A DNA stretch of 64,000 nucleotides from Mesodorylaimus sp. YZB2_4 (Eukaryota > Nematoda > Enoplea > Dorylaimida > Dorylaimidae). The stretch spans positions 62,001-126,000 of the forward strand of contig JASANH010000125.1 of assembly GCA_030248295.1 (NCBI GenBank), given 5' to 3'. Shown piece by piece: positions 20,749-31,590 of the stretch (positions are counted from its first letter, which is position 1; every line of letters starts with the position of its first letter). Below the pieces are notes generated by a model. It saw only the letters and a program-made list of their open reading frames with translations. It had not been told where the DNA came from and made no database searches. The position numbers and the translations under genes are program-made.

Positions 20749-22011
20749 ATGGATTTAGAAAAGTTTATAAATTACAAGGCCATTAGCACAACCAGCTATC
20801 AAGAAGAATTTTATACAACTGCGCCGAGCGATACACTCTCCAATATCACGGAACCATCACCATTTTATAGCGGATTTATGGACCTTCGACAAGGAGTTGG
20901 AATTTGGGAGTTAATTTTAGGTGTTTTTGGTGCACCTATGAACGCATTAGTGATGTTTATGGCCAGAAAAATTATTAGTAAAGTTGACAAACAAGAAAAT
21001 CAGCATTTATGTATTTTGAGTATGGCCACTGCTGATTTTCTGTTCACTGTCATCCATTGTCCAATGATGTTTGTCAATTACGGATTGATCATTAGTTTTA
21101 GCCAGGTTCCGTGCAGAGTTTTATATTTTATGACTCATTTGGCCACAGTGGCATCGAGCTTAAGTTTATTGTGCTTAAATTTAGACAAATTCGTGAGTTT
21201 ACGATGGCCGCTGAGATATTATTCCATTTTGACTTACAAGCGAACGAAAGCTTGTTTATTATTTGTTTGGCTTCTATCAATCGCCTGGGCGTCATTTTTC
21301 GTTTTTGGCCCACTGACTGCATTCGAGAACGAATGCGAAGTTTTCACAATCGAAGCTCACGCCTACGCTGTTTTTTTCATTTTATTTTTCGTCCTACCCA
21401 TAATATTGTCTTTGGCAATTAGTCTATATATTGTACTCCTGGCGGTTGAAGCGAGACGAACGGAATACGCAGCCCAAATTGTGAACAGTCGGTCATCAGA
21501 AACGAAATCCACCACTTCAAGTTTTTCGCCAACTGACCACCTTCTGACACCAAATCGAATGTCAGTCTGCACAAATGGCACGTCTCGTCACAGCAGCAGA
21601 ACAACCAGCGACGTGGTCAGCGAGTCATCAACGACGAGTCGAAAACAAATTTCCAGATTGAAGACAATAACCTTCGTCTTTAGTGCCACAATATGGTCGT
21701 TCGTAACATTTATTCCTTACAGGACTGCTTACTTGGTTTACCATTTTTCAGTCGAAGATTACATCGCGAAGATATCGTTTGGATTATTCGCTTTGATGAT
21801 CTCGAATGCGGCTGGAAACCCACTTATTACAGTCTTGACTCAACACCAGTATCGAGCAAGAATGAAGAAGATTGTAAAGAAGGGAAAGAGCTCCTGGGCA
21901 GAATCAAGCAGCGACGAAAATAGTTTAGCCAGGCTAAACCAAGGGAATGGAAGGAATCGATTTCATGAGACATCAACTAAAAGAGACAGCTTGAAATCTA
22001 GAAATTTTTAA
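20749..22011 (+). CDS. Intronless class A GPCR, paralogue of the 4.2 kb receptor
   Basis: Starts at ATG 20749 (MDLEKFINYK) and encodes 420 residues in one exon. Seven hydrophobic segments are present; helix 3 ends LCLNLDKFVSLRWPL (DKF instead of DRY), helix 7 has GNPLIT at the NPxxY site, and the conserved disulphide cysteines are in VPCRVL and NECEVF. It shares long runs with the receptor at 4191-5384 (QHLCI.SMA, THCP/IHCP, SSLSL.CLN.DKF). The third loop is Ser/Thr-rich and likely phosphorylated. A possible trans-splice acceptor (TTTTCTAG) sits 27 bp upstream. A membrane receptor is certain; ligand class is not. Confidence 0.87.
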   Translation: MDLEKFINYKAISTTSYQEEFYTTAPSDTLSNITEPSPFYSGFMDLRQGVGIWELILGVFGAPMNALVMFMARKIISKVDKQENQHLCILSMATADFLFTVIHCPMMFVNYGLIISFSQVPCRVLYFMTHLATVASSLSLLCLNLDKFVSLRWPLRYYSILTYKRTKACLLFVWLLSIAWASFFVFGPLTAFENECEVFTIEAHAYAVFFILFFVLPIILSLAISLYIVLLAVEARRTEYAAQIVNSRSSETKSTTSSFSPTDHLLTPNRMSVCTNGTSRHSSRTTSDVVSESSTTSRKQISRLKTITFVFSATIWSFVTFIPYRTAYLVYHFSVEDYIAKISFGLFALMISNAAGNPLITVLTQHQYRARMKKIVKKGKSSWAESSSDENSLARLNQGNGRNRFHETSTKRDSLKSRNF

Positions 22012-23680
22012 AGCCAGAATATTTGAACCGTTATACTGTATGTAGTTATTTGCACATTTCTGTGCCTAGACTCTACAGTAGAAACATGATTTAGACAATC
22101 TAGAGAGCTTCTGAAGGTTTTCTGAACCGCTTGCAGCGCCAGATTCATTCAGCATGTTTTATACGTTTCTCGTACAGTCGTCGCCAGAAGTCAAAGCGGG
22201 CTTCCATAACCTGATAATCAAGACTCATTGCTGGTCATATATTGCACTGCGTACGTAGAGAACCTGTTTCCCAGACTTGCGTTGTGCATTGCGACTGACC
22301 ACAGGGTAGGTAGTAAATTATTTGTGGAGTTCTTGAGAAAATACTCAAACCATGGGGATTTGAATCGTCGAACATCACGCTGATGTGATCACAAACGGAA
22401 TAGAAACTGCAGGCTATCAGAGGTGCAAAGGTAATACGTGCGACCAGTTAAGCCATAATCTCTGAGCGTTGTCGGGATCACGATTTGGCGTAGCACTTTT
22501 TCCTTCCTCAATAACCAAGCCATAAAAATTTTGGTGTATATCGCAGTGTCCTGCTGTACCTGTGCGAGTGGCCTGTAAGAGTTCTTGTCGCTAACAATAA
22601 TCTATAGGGTCAGAGGGGCATATTCGAGAGGTCTTACCCTCACCCTTATTGTGAGCATAGTGTACTGTAGATTCCGAATAGTACGGGTATATGTTGTTAT
22701 TCAACGAAGAGTTGCATGCAGAAGAAGCCTAATTTTTGGAAACTTTACACCAGGATTTTTGACGGAGTCACGCAGCGACGCCGCGGTCGGATGGTAGGCA
22801 TTAATTTTGATCTGTAATTTGACGCGACAGAAATATTTACCGAACCCATGCAGTTATCTCGTATCCGTCTTTTGAACAATTCAATTGAGAGACTGACGGG
22901 AAGGAACCTCCCGCTGCTGCAGTCTGATGTGCAATTCGACTGCATCGCGAACTGCATCGGCAGCAGTTGACGGAGACACATCACCAAAGGCATGCGCGGG
23001 TGGGAACACTACCAAGAAAATCGGTCGCGAGTCGACCCCTTGCTGATCGTTAGATCGTCTCAGCTGACTATGCGGCCGCGTTCAAAATGTTTGCCACCGT
23101 TGTTTACTAGTTTCTGCACCAAGTCCGACCTCGAATAAAAGAAGGTTACCTCGTCAGTGCAAGCTAATGCTTTGCATTTACAGAACACACACTCACAAGT
23201 CCAGTTTTCTCAAAACTGACATTTTTGGTCTTGGTGCTTTTTGGCATCAGGTATCGGTGTTAGAAGAAAACAGACAGGTATTCTGATGGAGAGGGTACTG
23301 TAGAGAGGAAGCCTGAAAATTGGAGCCCTTAGTTTTTTTGACCATTTGGAAGGATCCTGTTAAGATATGATTAATAACATCAAGTTCACAAAACATCCCG
23401 CTTAAAAAATTTTGAAAATAGAAGCCTCTATGAAATTGCGAGTAGCCCACTAGAGTTGGTTTGAAGCTACATAGAACAATCATCGACATTCTCTGCGTGG
23501 AATTGAAGGGCTGTTCAAAAGACAATGCAAATTGCATAGCACATTTTTGAAATGAGCTTTTTTAGGTAGCATTAATCTTTCATAGACACGTAGTACTGTA
23601 ACGTCTTGTCGTTAGTGTTTCTACTAATCTGAATTTCAACCTCAGCTTCATTTATTTCACTCTGTGTATCCCAATATTAT
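22012..23680. other. Gene-poor stretch downstream of GPCR 2
   Basis: No gene, repeat family or structured element is supported here. Confidence 0.4.
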
Positions 23681-23689
23681 CACGACCTA

Positions 23690-24620
23690 CTATTTGGTCT
23701 TTCTCGGTTCAAATGCACAATACAGTGGAGATACAGAGCGGCATCGCGATGCAGACCGTCGTTGCTTGTGACTGTTTTCCGCGTTTCCCACGCCTTGCTA
23801 TCTTCTAAGGGCGGTACTCCAAAAAAATTTGGGTCGCTGCACTGAAAAGCATATTTCATCAATAGTTTAGGGGTGGGCGCTAACAAGTGCGGAAGAGGGA
23901 TAGATTGGAAATCCAGCTTCGTACTCGTGAATGAGACGGGGTTCTCTCAAGATCAGTGCCAGATGCCGAATGGCTTTCCATACACCGTTGATGAGAACTT
24001 TGGCCAAACAACTACAGGTGGCATTGTCGGGCTGTGATTTCTGGAGAATTTTAGACTCTCGCAAAACCTTTTCCAATAGATTCAAAGTGTGAAGACGATG
24101 AAGCAGACGTTCCAGGGTGTTGTAATCACGTACGTCCCGCTTTTGTCCATATGCGACAGCACTTCGTCAGCTACTTTCATAGCGTCAGTGACGAGCAGCT
24201 TATTCGTTTTTGTCAATTTGAATCTATGTGGTGCATGTTCAAGAATGGGGATATCGGATGAAAGGTCTTGGTTTATGGCTGGTATATAATTCAATTCGCC
24301 TACTGATTGATCGAATTTTCTTGGATCTTTGATAGTGATTCCATGGATGGCGTGGGCCACGTGAACAGCAAAGTGATCGCTGAGTTTTGCCTCAGCGAGT
24401 GGTCTTCGACAGTCCACAAGTCAATGGATAGAGGGGTAGCGCAGAGGTGCTGCTAAGAAGGAACATAAGAATTTGCACGTGCATGCTTGACACTTGCAGT
24501 CAGATGTCACTATGACATGGAACAGTGTGGTTTTAGAGTATTTGTAAACATGCAAATTCGAAACTTCTGATGATTTATTTGGATTTTTATTCACGAAATG
24601 CATTTGATGAAGGATCATTC
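23690..24620 (-). pseudogene. Possible decayed or spliced gene, not recognised
   Basis: On the minus strand a 111-residue frame (24417 to 24082, KLSDHFAVHVAHAIHG, KVADEVLSHMDKSG) runs into a second frame whose translation reads TLERLLHRLHTLNLLEKV then KVLINGVWKAIRHLALILREP (to 23867). The two look like parts of one helical protein in adjacent registers. Either a frame break or a short intron (donor GTACGT near 24125, acceptor AAAAG before GTTTTGCG) would link them. An upstream frame (24618-24421) has a Cys cluster CKCQACTCKFLC. No family is recognised and the coding nature is uncertain. Confidence 0.3.
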
Positions 24621-25098
24621 ACACGAACAACCCACGCCTTTAGGGCAAATACATTTTGAAGTAGGCTTTGCATTTGTACGGGACACAAGTAAATGTACCT
24701 ATGTGAGCACCAGTACCATACTCCTGTCAATCAATCAATCGCTGGGATAAAAGCCTTGCTTTTTTCAGATTAAGCAGTTTGAATATTCCATAGGAAACCT
24801 TTTACACATTCTCTGCTTTGCATAAGACTACAGTGAAATGAAAGTTGCTTGCTGGAATTAAAAGTGGTTTTACGAAGCTTTGTTTCGCGAGGTCTGCAAT
24901 CTGCTCATTAGCGCGACCACACCTGTAGGTGCGTCAATGAGTACACTCTAAGGTTTTGAGGAATACATTGTTTTGAAACGCTTGCGCGAGCTTTATTAGA
25001 GTAGTTGGGATGGAAGCATGCGAAGTGTTTATTGCACTGTATTTTCCAGCGTTAGGTTCAGGTGGTCGTTCAGACGATGATGGGCACTTGTTGCATTC

Positions 25099-25341
25099 TC
25101 AGTACTTCTGGTATATATCAATAGAATACAGCACTGGAATTGATTTAATAATCACAGATATTCCCATTCTTGATTGATAAAGAGCTATTTTTGCTGGTGG
25201 CGGAGAAATAGTCACCTTATCTAATATCACATCCATATTCACAGAGGAACCCAATCGGGCAGAAACTAGTCGTCTGGTGCAGCTTAATTGTGAAGGTATA
25301 AAAATTCTCTTGCGTATTCCTTTTGGTACGTTACCATTCAT
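25099..25341 (-). pseudogene. Second GT11-like N-terminal fragment
   Basis: This minus-strand frame shares NMDVILDK.TIS with the fragment at 25746-26003 and lies just beyond the longer GT11-like copy. It appears to be a duplicate of its N-terminal part, cut off on both sides. Very short, so tentative. Confidence 0.3.
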
Positions 25342-26010
25342 CGACTGAAAAATCCGGCCCGCCGGCCGAATGTGTACGGTTTTGATTTTTCAGTTCCAAT
25401 GATTTGGTAGCAGGTCTTTGCCCCATTTTTGTCAATTCGTTTGTAAATGTTGTAGAAGTAATTTTCGTAAAAGGCGATTGCTGCTTTAAAATACTCGGAT
25501 TTCGCAGCTACGCAGCCGAGTTCTTGTTTTTGATATTCAAGAAAATCGCCTCTTCTTAAAATGCACACCGATTAAAATGCAGTTAATTTTGTTTAACTTT
25601 TTGTCGTTAAGATGTTTTGAAAATGCGTCCATTGCTCTGTCTTCGATGGTTTTCTTAAATCTAAACTCCCGTTTAACTTCATCAAAAACATGCAAAATAT
25701 ACTTGTAACTCTGACGGAATCCAGTCAAGTACGTAGAGAGTATTATTACAAGCGTGAGTTAGGTCTAGAAAACCAGAAATGTCGTAGGCACAAGATTTTG
25801 TGTCGCCCAACGAAATAATAACCTCGCTTTTCGAAAAATGGCTCATTTATTAATTTTTGAGAAATAGTCATCTTATCTAATATCACATCCATATTTGAAG
25901 GTATATCGAAGAAGACACGAAGAAAATATTCCCGGTTATCAAGCATTTTTCTTTTTCGAATTACGCCATAAAAGGAAGCATATATAAAATAGCTGATTGC
26001 CAAAACGCGT
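25338..26010 (-). pseudogene. GT11 (alpha-1,2-fucosyltransferase-like) pseudogene
   Basis: Three minus-strand blocks follow the order of a family 11 glycosyltransferase. The first (about 26003-25746) reads FIYASFYGVIRKRKML...LRVFFDIPS, like the N-terminal nucleotide-sugar region. The second (25728-25537) reads SYKYILHVFDEVKREFRF...ILIGVH. The third (25568-25338) reads LRRGDFLEY...YFKAAIAFYENYF. Blocks two and three meet inside the diagnostic H-x-R-R-G-D motif, which is broken by a one-base register change at about 25555-25565. Enzymes of this family transfer fucose from GDP-fucose in the Golgi and are expanded in nematodes. The C-terminal SxSSFSWW-type region is missing. Inactive as read; a sequencing indel at the A-rich junction is possible but would still leave the end missing. 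Confidence 0.6.
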
Positions 26011-26097
26011 ACTACCCCAGTCTTGGCGAATCAAGTATCCACACTTGCTTGGGTTCCTTGTCAAGTTTTGTGTCCGAGATATTCAACTGTTATGTTA

Positions 26098-26275
26098 CTG
26101 AAATAAAAAGCGTTGATTACTCAAAATGAAAAAACAGCAGCAGAAAATAAACTATGGCAGTCGAAATTGAACTAATAATAATTATAATCTTTTTATATTT
26201 GCAAAGGCGTGTAAAATAAAAAGTGGCCATGACAGAATTGCTGGCTTTAAGACAACTTCAGATTATGTACTATCC
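26098..26275. repeat. Dispersed repeat R3, copy 1 (second copy at 33834-34010)
   Basis: Same-orientation similarity from TGAAATAAAAAGCG through GCAAAGGCGTGTAAAATAAAAAGTGGCC to AGATTATGTAC. No coding sequence recognised. Confidence 0.65.
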
Positions 26276-26632
26276 GCAAGGCAAAATGCCTTAAGCCTGG
26301 AAGCTGCGAAGTCTAGCAAATGTCGATGATAGTGCAAATAGATAAGTGGCTCCTGTTGAATTTATTGAGGTGTGTCAAAGATCAAAACTATCAGGTGCAA
26401 GCAAAAAAATGCTGTATATTTCAATAAGTCTGGGTTGCGCGTGATTTATGGCACTTGAAAAAGCTTTTTTATGAAATATGTTCAGATAAATAGCGGCCCG
26501 AAAAAGAGGGGAAAACATGTAAAATTTGGTATGAGCATACCTTAACTAATTAATAGTTAAAATAAATCAGCTCCAGTGCGCCAAGATAGGTAAGTAACTA
26601 ATGAAATCCATTTTTTTAAAAATAAGTCTTAC

Positions 26633-26666
26633 GTTCAAAGTTAGATACCGGAATCTAACTTTGAAC
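26633..26666. repeat. Perfect hairpin, 14-bp stem, 6-nt loop
   Basis: GTTCAAAGTTAGAT pairs with ATCTAACTTTGAAC across ACCGGA. Small inverted-repeat element or structured RNA candidate in otherwise featureless AT-rich DNA (26276-27212). Confidence 0.6.
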
Positions 26667-27364
26667 ACTCCCCTTTAAATCAACGCAGAATTCACCAGAC
26701 AAGGGTCAGACTGAGTCAGAAAACAACCGAGAATGGCCACCAAGGAATCGAAAAACAAGAATCGACAAGAAAATCAACTTTATATTAGCACGCCGGAGCT
26801 GATTCTACATCACTAATATATTACCTAAAATTTTCCTGAATATTTGATCACTTTCTTCGATTTGGTCGTTTTAAAAAACTTAGAATGGCCATAAGCGACG
26901 TAGCTAAACTCGCACTAGGTGTAGACATGGCCCACATGCCCTGTCAAGGTTGGATTTTTTCCTGTATGAAAAAGAAGATAGGCCAAAAGTGAATACAGGC
27001 CATTTGCTAGTTCGTCATTTCCAGTTCCACGGAACTACAACGATTTTTCGTGGCACATTCTGTCAAAAAATACTTGCGGGTTTTTAAAAATCATATGATA
27101 TGACCATGTAAGAGTACTGTGCTCACACCCTACTGTATGCAATCATCCAGATCAATCTTGAATATTACGCTCAGAAAAACAACCCAGCGGATTTTTTCTT
27201 GTTCTGTTATACTAGTTTTTTGGGTGGGACTTGATTCAGAGGGGAAAATGAAATTGGTTTCACTGAATAAAATATCTACCAGAGAGATATCTCGGCTAGG
27301 ATTGACTGGTTTTCTAAAAATGCTCAAAAATAATAGCCAATTCTGTAAGCATTTGAGTACTTAC

Positions 27365-27452
27365 AAACTGCCCGTTTCTCTCGCATGATTATCATCATAG
27401 GAAATCCTATCACAGCGGAGACGAACAAGAAAAATATCAGACAGCGAGTCAT
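27365..27452 (-). CDS. First exon of a small secreted peptide precursor, second orphan copy
   Basis: Twenty-nine codons from ATG 27452 on the minus strand encode the same signal peptide as the 8.0 kb copy (one Thr to Ala change) and end REKRAV before a GTAAGT donor in phase 1. Differences from the 8.0 kb copy cluster just before the dibasic site. As there, an acceptor-like TTTTTAG lies about 50 nt downstream but would give an immediate stop, so no mature peptide can be read. Confidence 0.45.
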
Positions 27453-27471
27453 TGTTGCTTGAACAGCTAGA

Positions 27472-28384
27472 AGCACTATCAGAAGTCAACCTGGACTATA
27501 CCGTCAACTTGGACTTTTTTCGACGCGCCGCGAAACTGTGTTGTGATGCGCAGGTACACGGAAACTTGCGGTTAATTCAAAAATGCTGATGATTGACCTT
27601 TTCCACAGAATTACGCTACCTGTGCGGAGTAAGAGAAGCACAACTGATGGGTGATGGGTCTTGGATGGAGCTGGCCAGTCCAGATCTTGCTGATCAGACA
27701 CTGGGCAGCTGTTTGGTCCTTGTTCGTGTGTAGACAGAAACGCTGTGATCACCCTATTTGTTCGATCGCTTTAAATCAGGTGAACAGACATGGACATTGT
27801 GATCAAACGGTGGTCATGTGTTCAGCCCACGATCTTGTGATCGATTATCGATTAAGCGATCAGTCACACCTATTGTGATTGGTTTCATCAGGTGATCAGT
27901 CATGGACAATGTGTTTAAACCATGCTCATGTGATCCGTCTATCATCATTTTATCAGCCCACAATCTCGTGATCAGGCAACAGTAACCTTATCAGCTAACT
28001 ATCATAAGAATTTGGTAAGTGACCTCTGATTAGAAAAATATTGTGATCAGCCCTTGAAATGGCGATCAATCAATAAAATTGTGCTCAGTCACGGGCATCG
28101 TAATCAGCGCGCAGTCACGTGATCGTCCATTGATAAGGGGATAGGTCACAGATAATGTGATCGTTTCCCGATCTCACGACAGGACCTTGACATCTTGAAT
28201 AGAAACCACACATGTTATCAGCCCCCAATTAGGTGATCAGTCACCGATAATGTGATTCTCAACTAGGAAGTCAGTCAAAAACATTGGCGGTTACCACCGA
28301 TTATTTTAGGTTATCAATCAAGCATAGAAAATCATTTTGTTTGTCCCTACTAAGGCGACTGGCCAAGAATTCGATACCTCGAAG
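27472..28384. repeat. Degenerate array of TGATCA/GTCAC motifs
   Basis: About 900 bp filled with variants of GTGATCAGTCA, TGTGATC and ATCAGCCCAC at loose 20-50 bp spacing, many of them palindromic (TGATCA). It interrupts R1 copy 2, as shown by continuity of R1 copy 1 across the same point (8110), so it arrived as a unit. Confidence 0.6.
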
Positions 28385-29564
28385 TAAAAGATAGAAAATA
28401 GTGCTTTGTTCTACTGCCGTCGACAAAATAAAGGGGTTCATTCAGACTTTTGTTAATGCATCCGTATACGTACGTATAGTTAAGCCTACCTTCTCTTATT
28501 TAAGAGCTAATTCCTTTAAATCAGTGTGTGCCTGCAAGACCTGTACGTGGGTGGCTAAAGCAGCAAAACACGTTTTAGCTTTCTGACTCAAACTGCGCAA
28601 CGAAAACAAAAAATTGTAGCAGCTGTTCATGAAATGCAGACTAAAACAAGCCAGTAAATCCCCACTCCATGTTCATAAAAGATTAATAAACACCAAGGGT
28701 TGAAGACATCAGTCGCTCCAGTCCTTTCTGCCCCTGGGGATCACACAAGCGGCACAAGAAAAAGAGTGCTACGTGCACCGACGATGGGACAATATTGCTG
28801 CGGTCTTCTTTTCTTGAGGGGCTGGCCTCGCGCCGCCCCAGTCCCCTGTGGGAATTCCAACATTTTGCTTAGCCTGCAGCCCGCGATCAGTCATGATTTG
28901 ATAAGCGAAGCCGTGAAACGACCAACTCTCACCGTTGGTCTTCACGTCTCCGCTGACGAGCACCCAATGACTAGAGCATTCTGACGGACGAAAGCATTCT
29001 ACGCCAGCACCAGCGCCCCAAAAAGAAGTTATTTCCCTACCCATGATTAATTTCCTGATTCTTCACTCCTTCGGCATTCGCCACTTGATGGTAGTACAGA
29101 GTAAATGCCGAGAGCCAGTTATGCGGGGTTAGCGACGGGCTTGACTGCGATCCCAAGACGGAACATAACTTCGGCCTCCCAGTCAGTCTTGCTCGCCCAA
29201 GTAATGCCCAACTTAGCCATCGCCGGTTGCCATAGTTTTCTTCTGCAACGAGCTAGAAGCAAGAGCAGCATTTCATTCAGAATGTAGAAGAATCATTTTC
29301 TTGCGCCAACGCTCTGTTCTTTTGAAAAAATACAACTATCTTTCAAGCAAAATTGTGCGAGGAATAAATTTGATCTGTTCTTTGCGGTTCAATTGATCGT
29401 CAGCATACCACAGCATGATGTGGATGGTCGATGTTGGATTACATGCAAGAACAGAGCGGTGTCAATTTCAAACAAGAGTTTAGTGTTGCGATTGACGTGG
29501 GCTGTTTATTTTGACTTCGAATTAGACGCAGACCCCAACAAGTTTCGGACTTCTATATTGACTT

Positions 29565-29780
29565 TATATTGAAAATACGCAATAGGCAAACTTGTATGCA
29601 CACTTTTTGGAGTAGGTACTATCCGTTTTGTTTGGGAATGTACACGTGGCACTATGCGGGAGCGTGGAGGGCGTGAATATTCTCAAAGAAAACAGGATAT
29701 ACGCAATTTTGCTTATTGCGCGAAAAGCGTACGCAGTGACGGGACTTTTTGTATGCGCACACGGATTCAATCAAATCAAG
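29565..29780. repeat. AAATACGCAA/TTTGTATGC repeat, copy near 29.7 kb
   Basis: Starts AAAATACGCAATAGGCAAACTTG and ends AAGTATTTTTGCCAGCCGTAG, matching the element half at 37330-37475, but split here by the 73-bp hairpin element at 29623-29695. Confidence 0.55.
29623..29695. mobile_element. 72-bp hairpin MITE, copy B
   Basis: Inverted ends related to copy A (CCGTTTTGTTTGGGAATGTA and the inverse of GAATATTCTCAAAGAAAACAG). It is inserted inside the 29565-29780 repeat, which lacks it in the copy at 37.4 kb, so its boundaries are defined by comparison. Confidence 0.7.
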
Positions 29781-30975
29781 TATTTTTGCCAGCCGTAGTC
29801 GTCATGGCGTAGCCTCTCCACAGCCTAAACCCAGGCGACGGCCACTCCTGCATTGGTGGACAGGTCGGCTTTCCAATCTTGTTCAGTCTTATTTTTAAGC
29901 TCGTTGGGATGGTGTCTAACAAATTCTTCGTCTTGACTACAGCTCAGCCAACAGCAAATAAATCCGCTACCTCGACTGGATGAGTCAGCTTACTGAATCT
30001 TGAAGTAAGCTGTACCTTGTTTAAACGCTGAAACTGTAACTGGCCTAGTGAAACAGTTAGGTCTTCGTGCTTGCATGACACCAATTACTCTAGTATACAT
30101 GCAGCAATTTTTATGCAGTTTTCTTGTTATATACGTCAAATTCTGAGTATCTTGAATCGCACTGTTACAAATCTCTGATAGCCAGCAAGGTAGGCAGTAA
30201 GCACCGCGCTTCCAAACAGAGGTGTCAGCATGAGCGATCATCCACCTCTGTTTTGTGCCATGCTGCGAAGCACTGGGTCAAAAATTCGATAGTTCACTGA
30301 CTTGGCTTCTAGTTTTTCAGAATCAGAGCCGTATTTTGGAGTCAGCAACGACATGCCCGACAATGGAACGGGCGATGTAGAACAATAAACACGTGTGTAC
30401 TGTAGATTTGCACTAGAAGCCTGCTAAACTCTTCGCCTTGGACTACCGGACTGAATAGAACTGCATGCGCAAAATGTCAGAATTTTGTGACTTCCTGCAA
30501 GACTTTTGACTTTGACTGGAGCCGAAATATTTTTTATGGATCTTGAATTTAAAAAAATGCGATTTTGACTGAGCTTTGACTTTGACAATTACGTATACAC
30601 TCACACTAGAGTGGCCTCATCGGGCACTTGCAAAGTGGATCAGGCGTTCGTCTCGGACGGGGTGGGGGAGTTGGATGAACTGACGAACTGAGAATTTATG
30701 TGCAGACTTTAAAGCTGGGTTTTTAAATAAAATATGGGTGCCATGTAGTCTTGTGATTTCCGATCTCACCCAGAAAACATTTCAGAATATGAAATACCAA
30801 TTTCGGGTAGGACTATGCATAGTGCGAGCCAGGATTGCGGCTGCGCAGAAGATTTTCCTTCTCGTAAAGACCAGCGCACTTTTTTTCGTCTCCTGCATGA
30901 ACATGGCCATGCCTTACCAACAATATTCTACGGTGACCCTTTCAATTTTTTTGATTTTTCCTGCCAGTTTTATTT

Positions 30976-31590
30976 GTGAAATCGATGTTCCCATGCAGAG
31001 TAAAAACACTAATGGATGTTTTCTTGACTGCGGTAAGACTAGAAATGGTCTATGTAGAAATGGCATACGTTCTTTGCGACAAGGAAAGCGAAACATTTTT
31101 GAAAAAACCTGGTGCGAAGGAGCTAATTACTCTCACAGGTGAATTTATTGATCATGCCACAAAATTTTGTGCACTGGCTACTTTTTCAGGAGATTGGAAA
31201 AAAGAAGGCGATATTCTCAGCTTTCATACCACGAACTACAAGTATGTGACTTCTTGCTACAGTTGCTTGCAGCTTATGAAGAGCAATTCTCAAGAAATGG
31301 TTGCCCAATCTAAAGCAGAAGGCGATGGTGCGAGTGGGATATTTTATGTTCACAACATACCGTTTCCGACCTGCCATAATTCAAAGCACACAACTGGAGG
31401 AATAAAGCCACCAAAAAAGGGGTCCAGCGGACGTGACCCTGTTGCAGATAAACCAGGTGCAGTAAATGTGAAAAATATCCCTGGATCTGCTCATGCTTCG
31501 GATGCATTAAAAGTTGACGCTAAAATATCCGTGGAAGAATCAAATAAAGGCAGGCAAAGCGAGGGTCAGAAGGAACAGGAAAACCTATAG
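30976..31590 (+). CDS. Unrecognised open frame, 204 codons, spanning the R2 boundary
   Basis: The frame reads VYVEMAYVLCDKESETFLKK, LTGEFIDHATKFCALATFSG, YVTSCYSCLQLM, then a hydrophilic Lys/Gly/Ser-rich tail. An overlapping register just upstream (30897-31031) encodes a signal-peptide-like FLIFPASFICEIDV and ends CFLDC at a GTAAGA donor; splicing to CTCACAG at 31137 would give a secreted Cys-containing protein that skips part of this frame. Which model is right cannot be decided. From 31188 the sequence is shared with 17928-18200, where only a shortened version survives. No family recognised. Confidence 0.35.
   Translation: MKSMFPCRVKTLMDVFLTAVRLEMVYVEMAYVLCDKESETFLKKPGAKELITLTGEFIDHATKFCALATFSGDWKKEGDILSFHTTNYKYVTSCYSCLQLMKSNSQEMVAQSKAEGDGASGIFYVHNIPFPTCHNSKHTTGGIKPPKKGSSGRDPVADKPGAVNVKNIPGSAHASDALKVDAKISVEESNKGRQSEGQKEQENL

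Larger units (their letters stand above)
27213..28940. repeat. Dispersed segment R1, copy 2, with internal insertion
   Basis: Matches 7838-8640 in two blocks, 27213-27471 and 28385-28940, with ~0.9 kb of different sequence between them. The left block carries the prepropeptide exon at 27365-27452. On the right, this copy continues past the point where copy 1 is interrupted (CTCTCACCG then TTGGTCTTC). Confidence 0.7.
28941..30975. other. Gene-poor stretch with one MITE
   Basis: No convincing gene. It holds the CGCATA-type repeat at 29565-29780 with an embedded 73-bp hairpin element. Confidence 0.4.

Noticed and set aside
28769-29044. Minus-strand 91-codon frame in repeat R1 copy 2
   Set aside because: Open also in copy 1 over the shared part, but with no start context, domain or splice sites; probably chance within a repeat.
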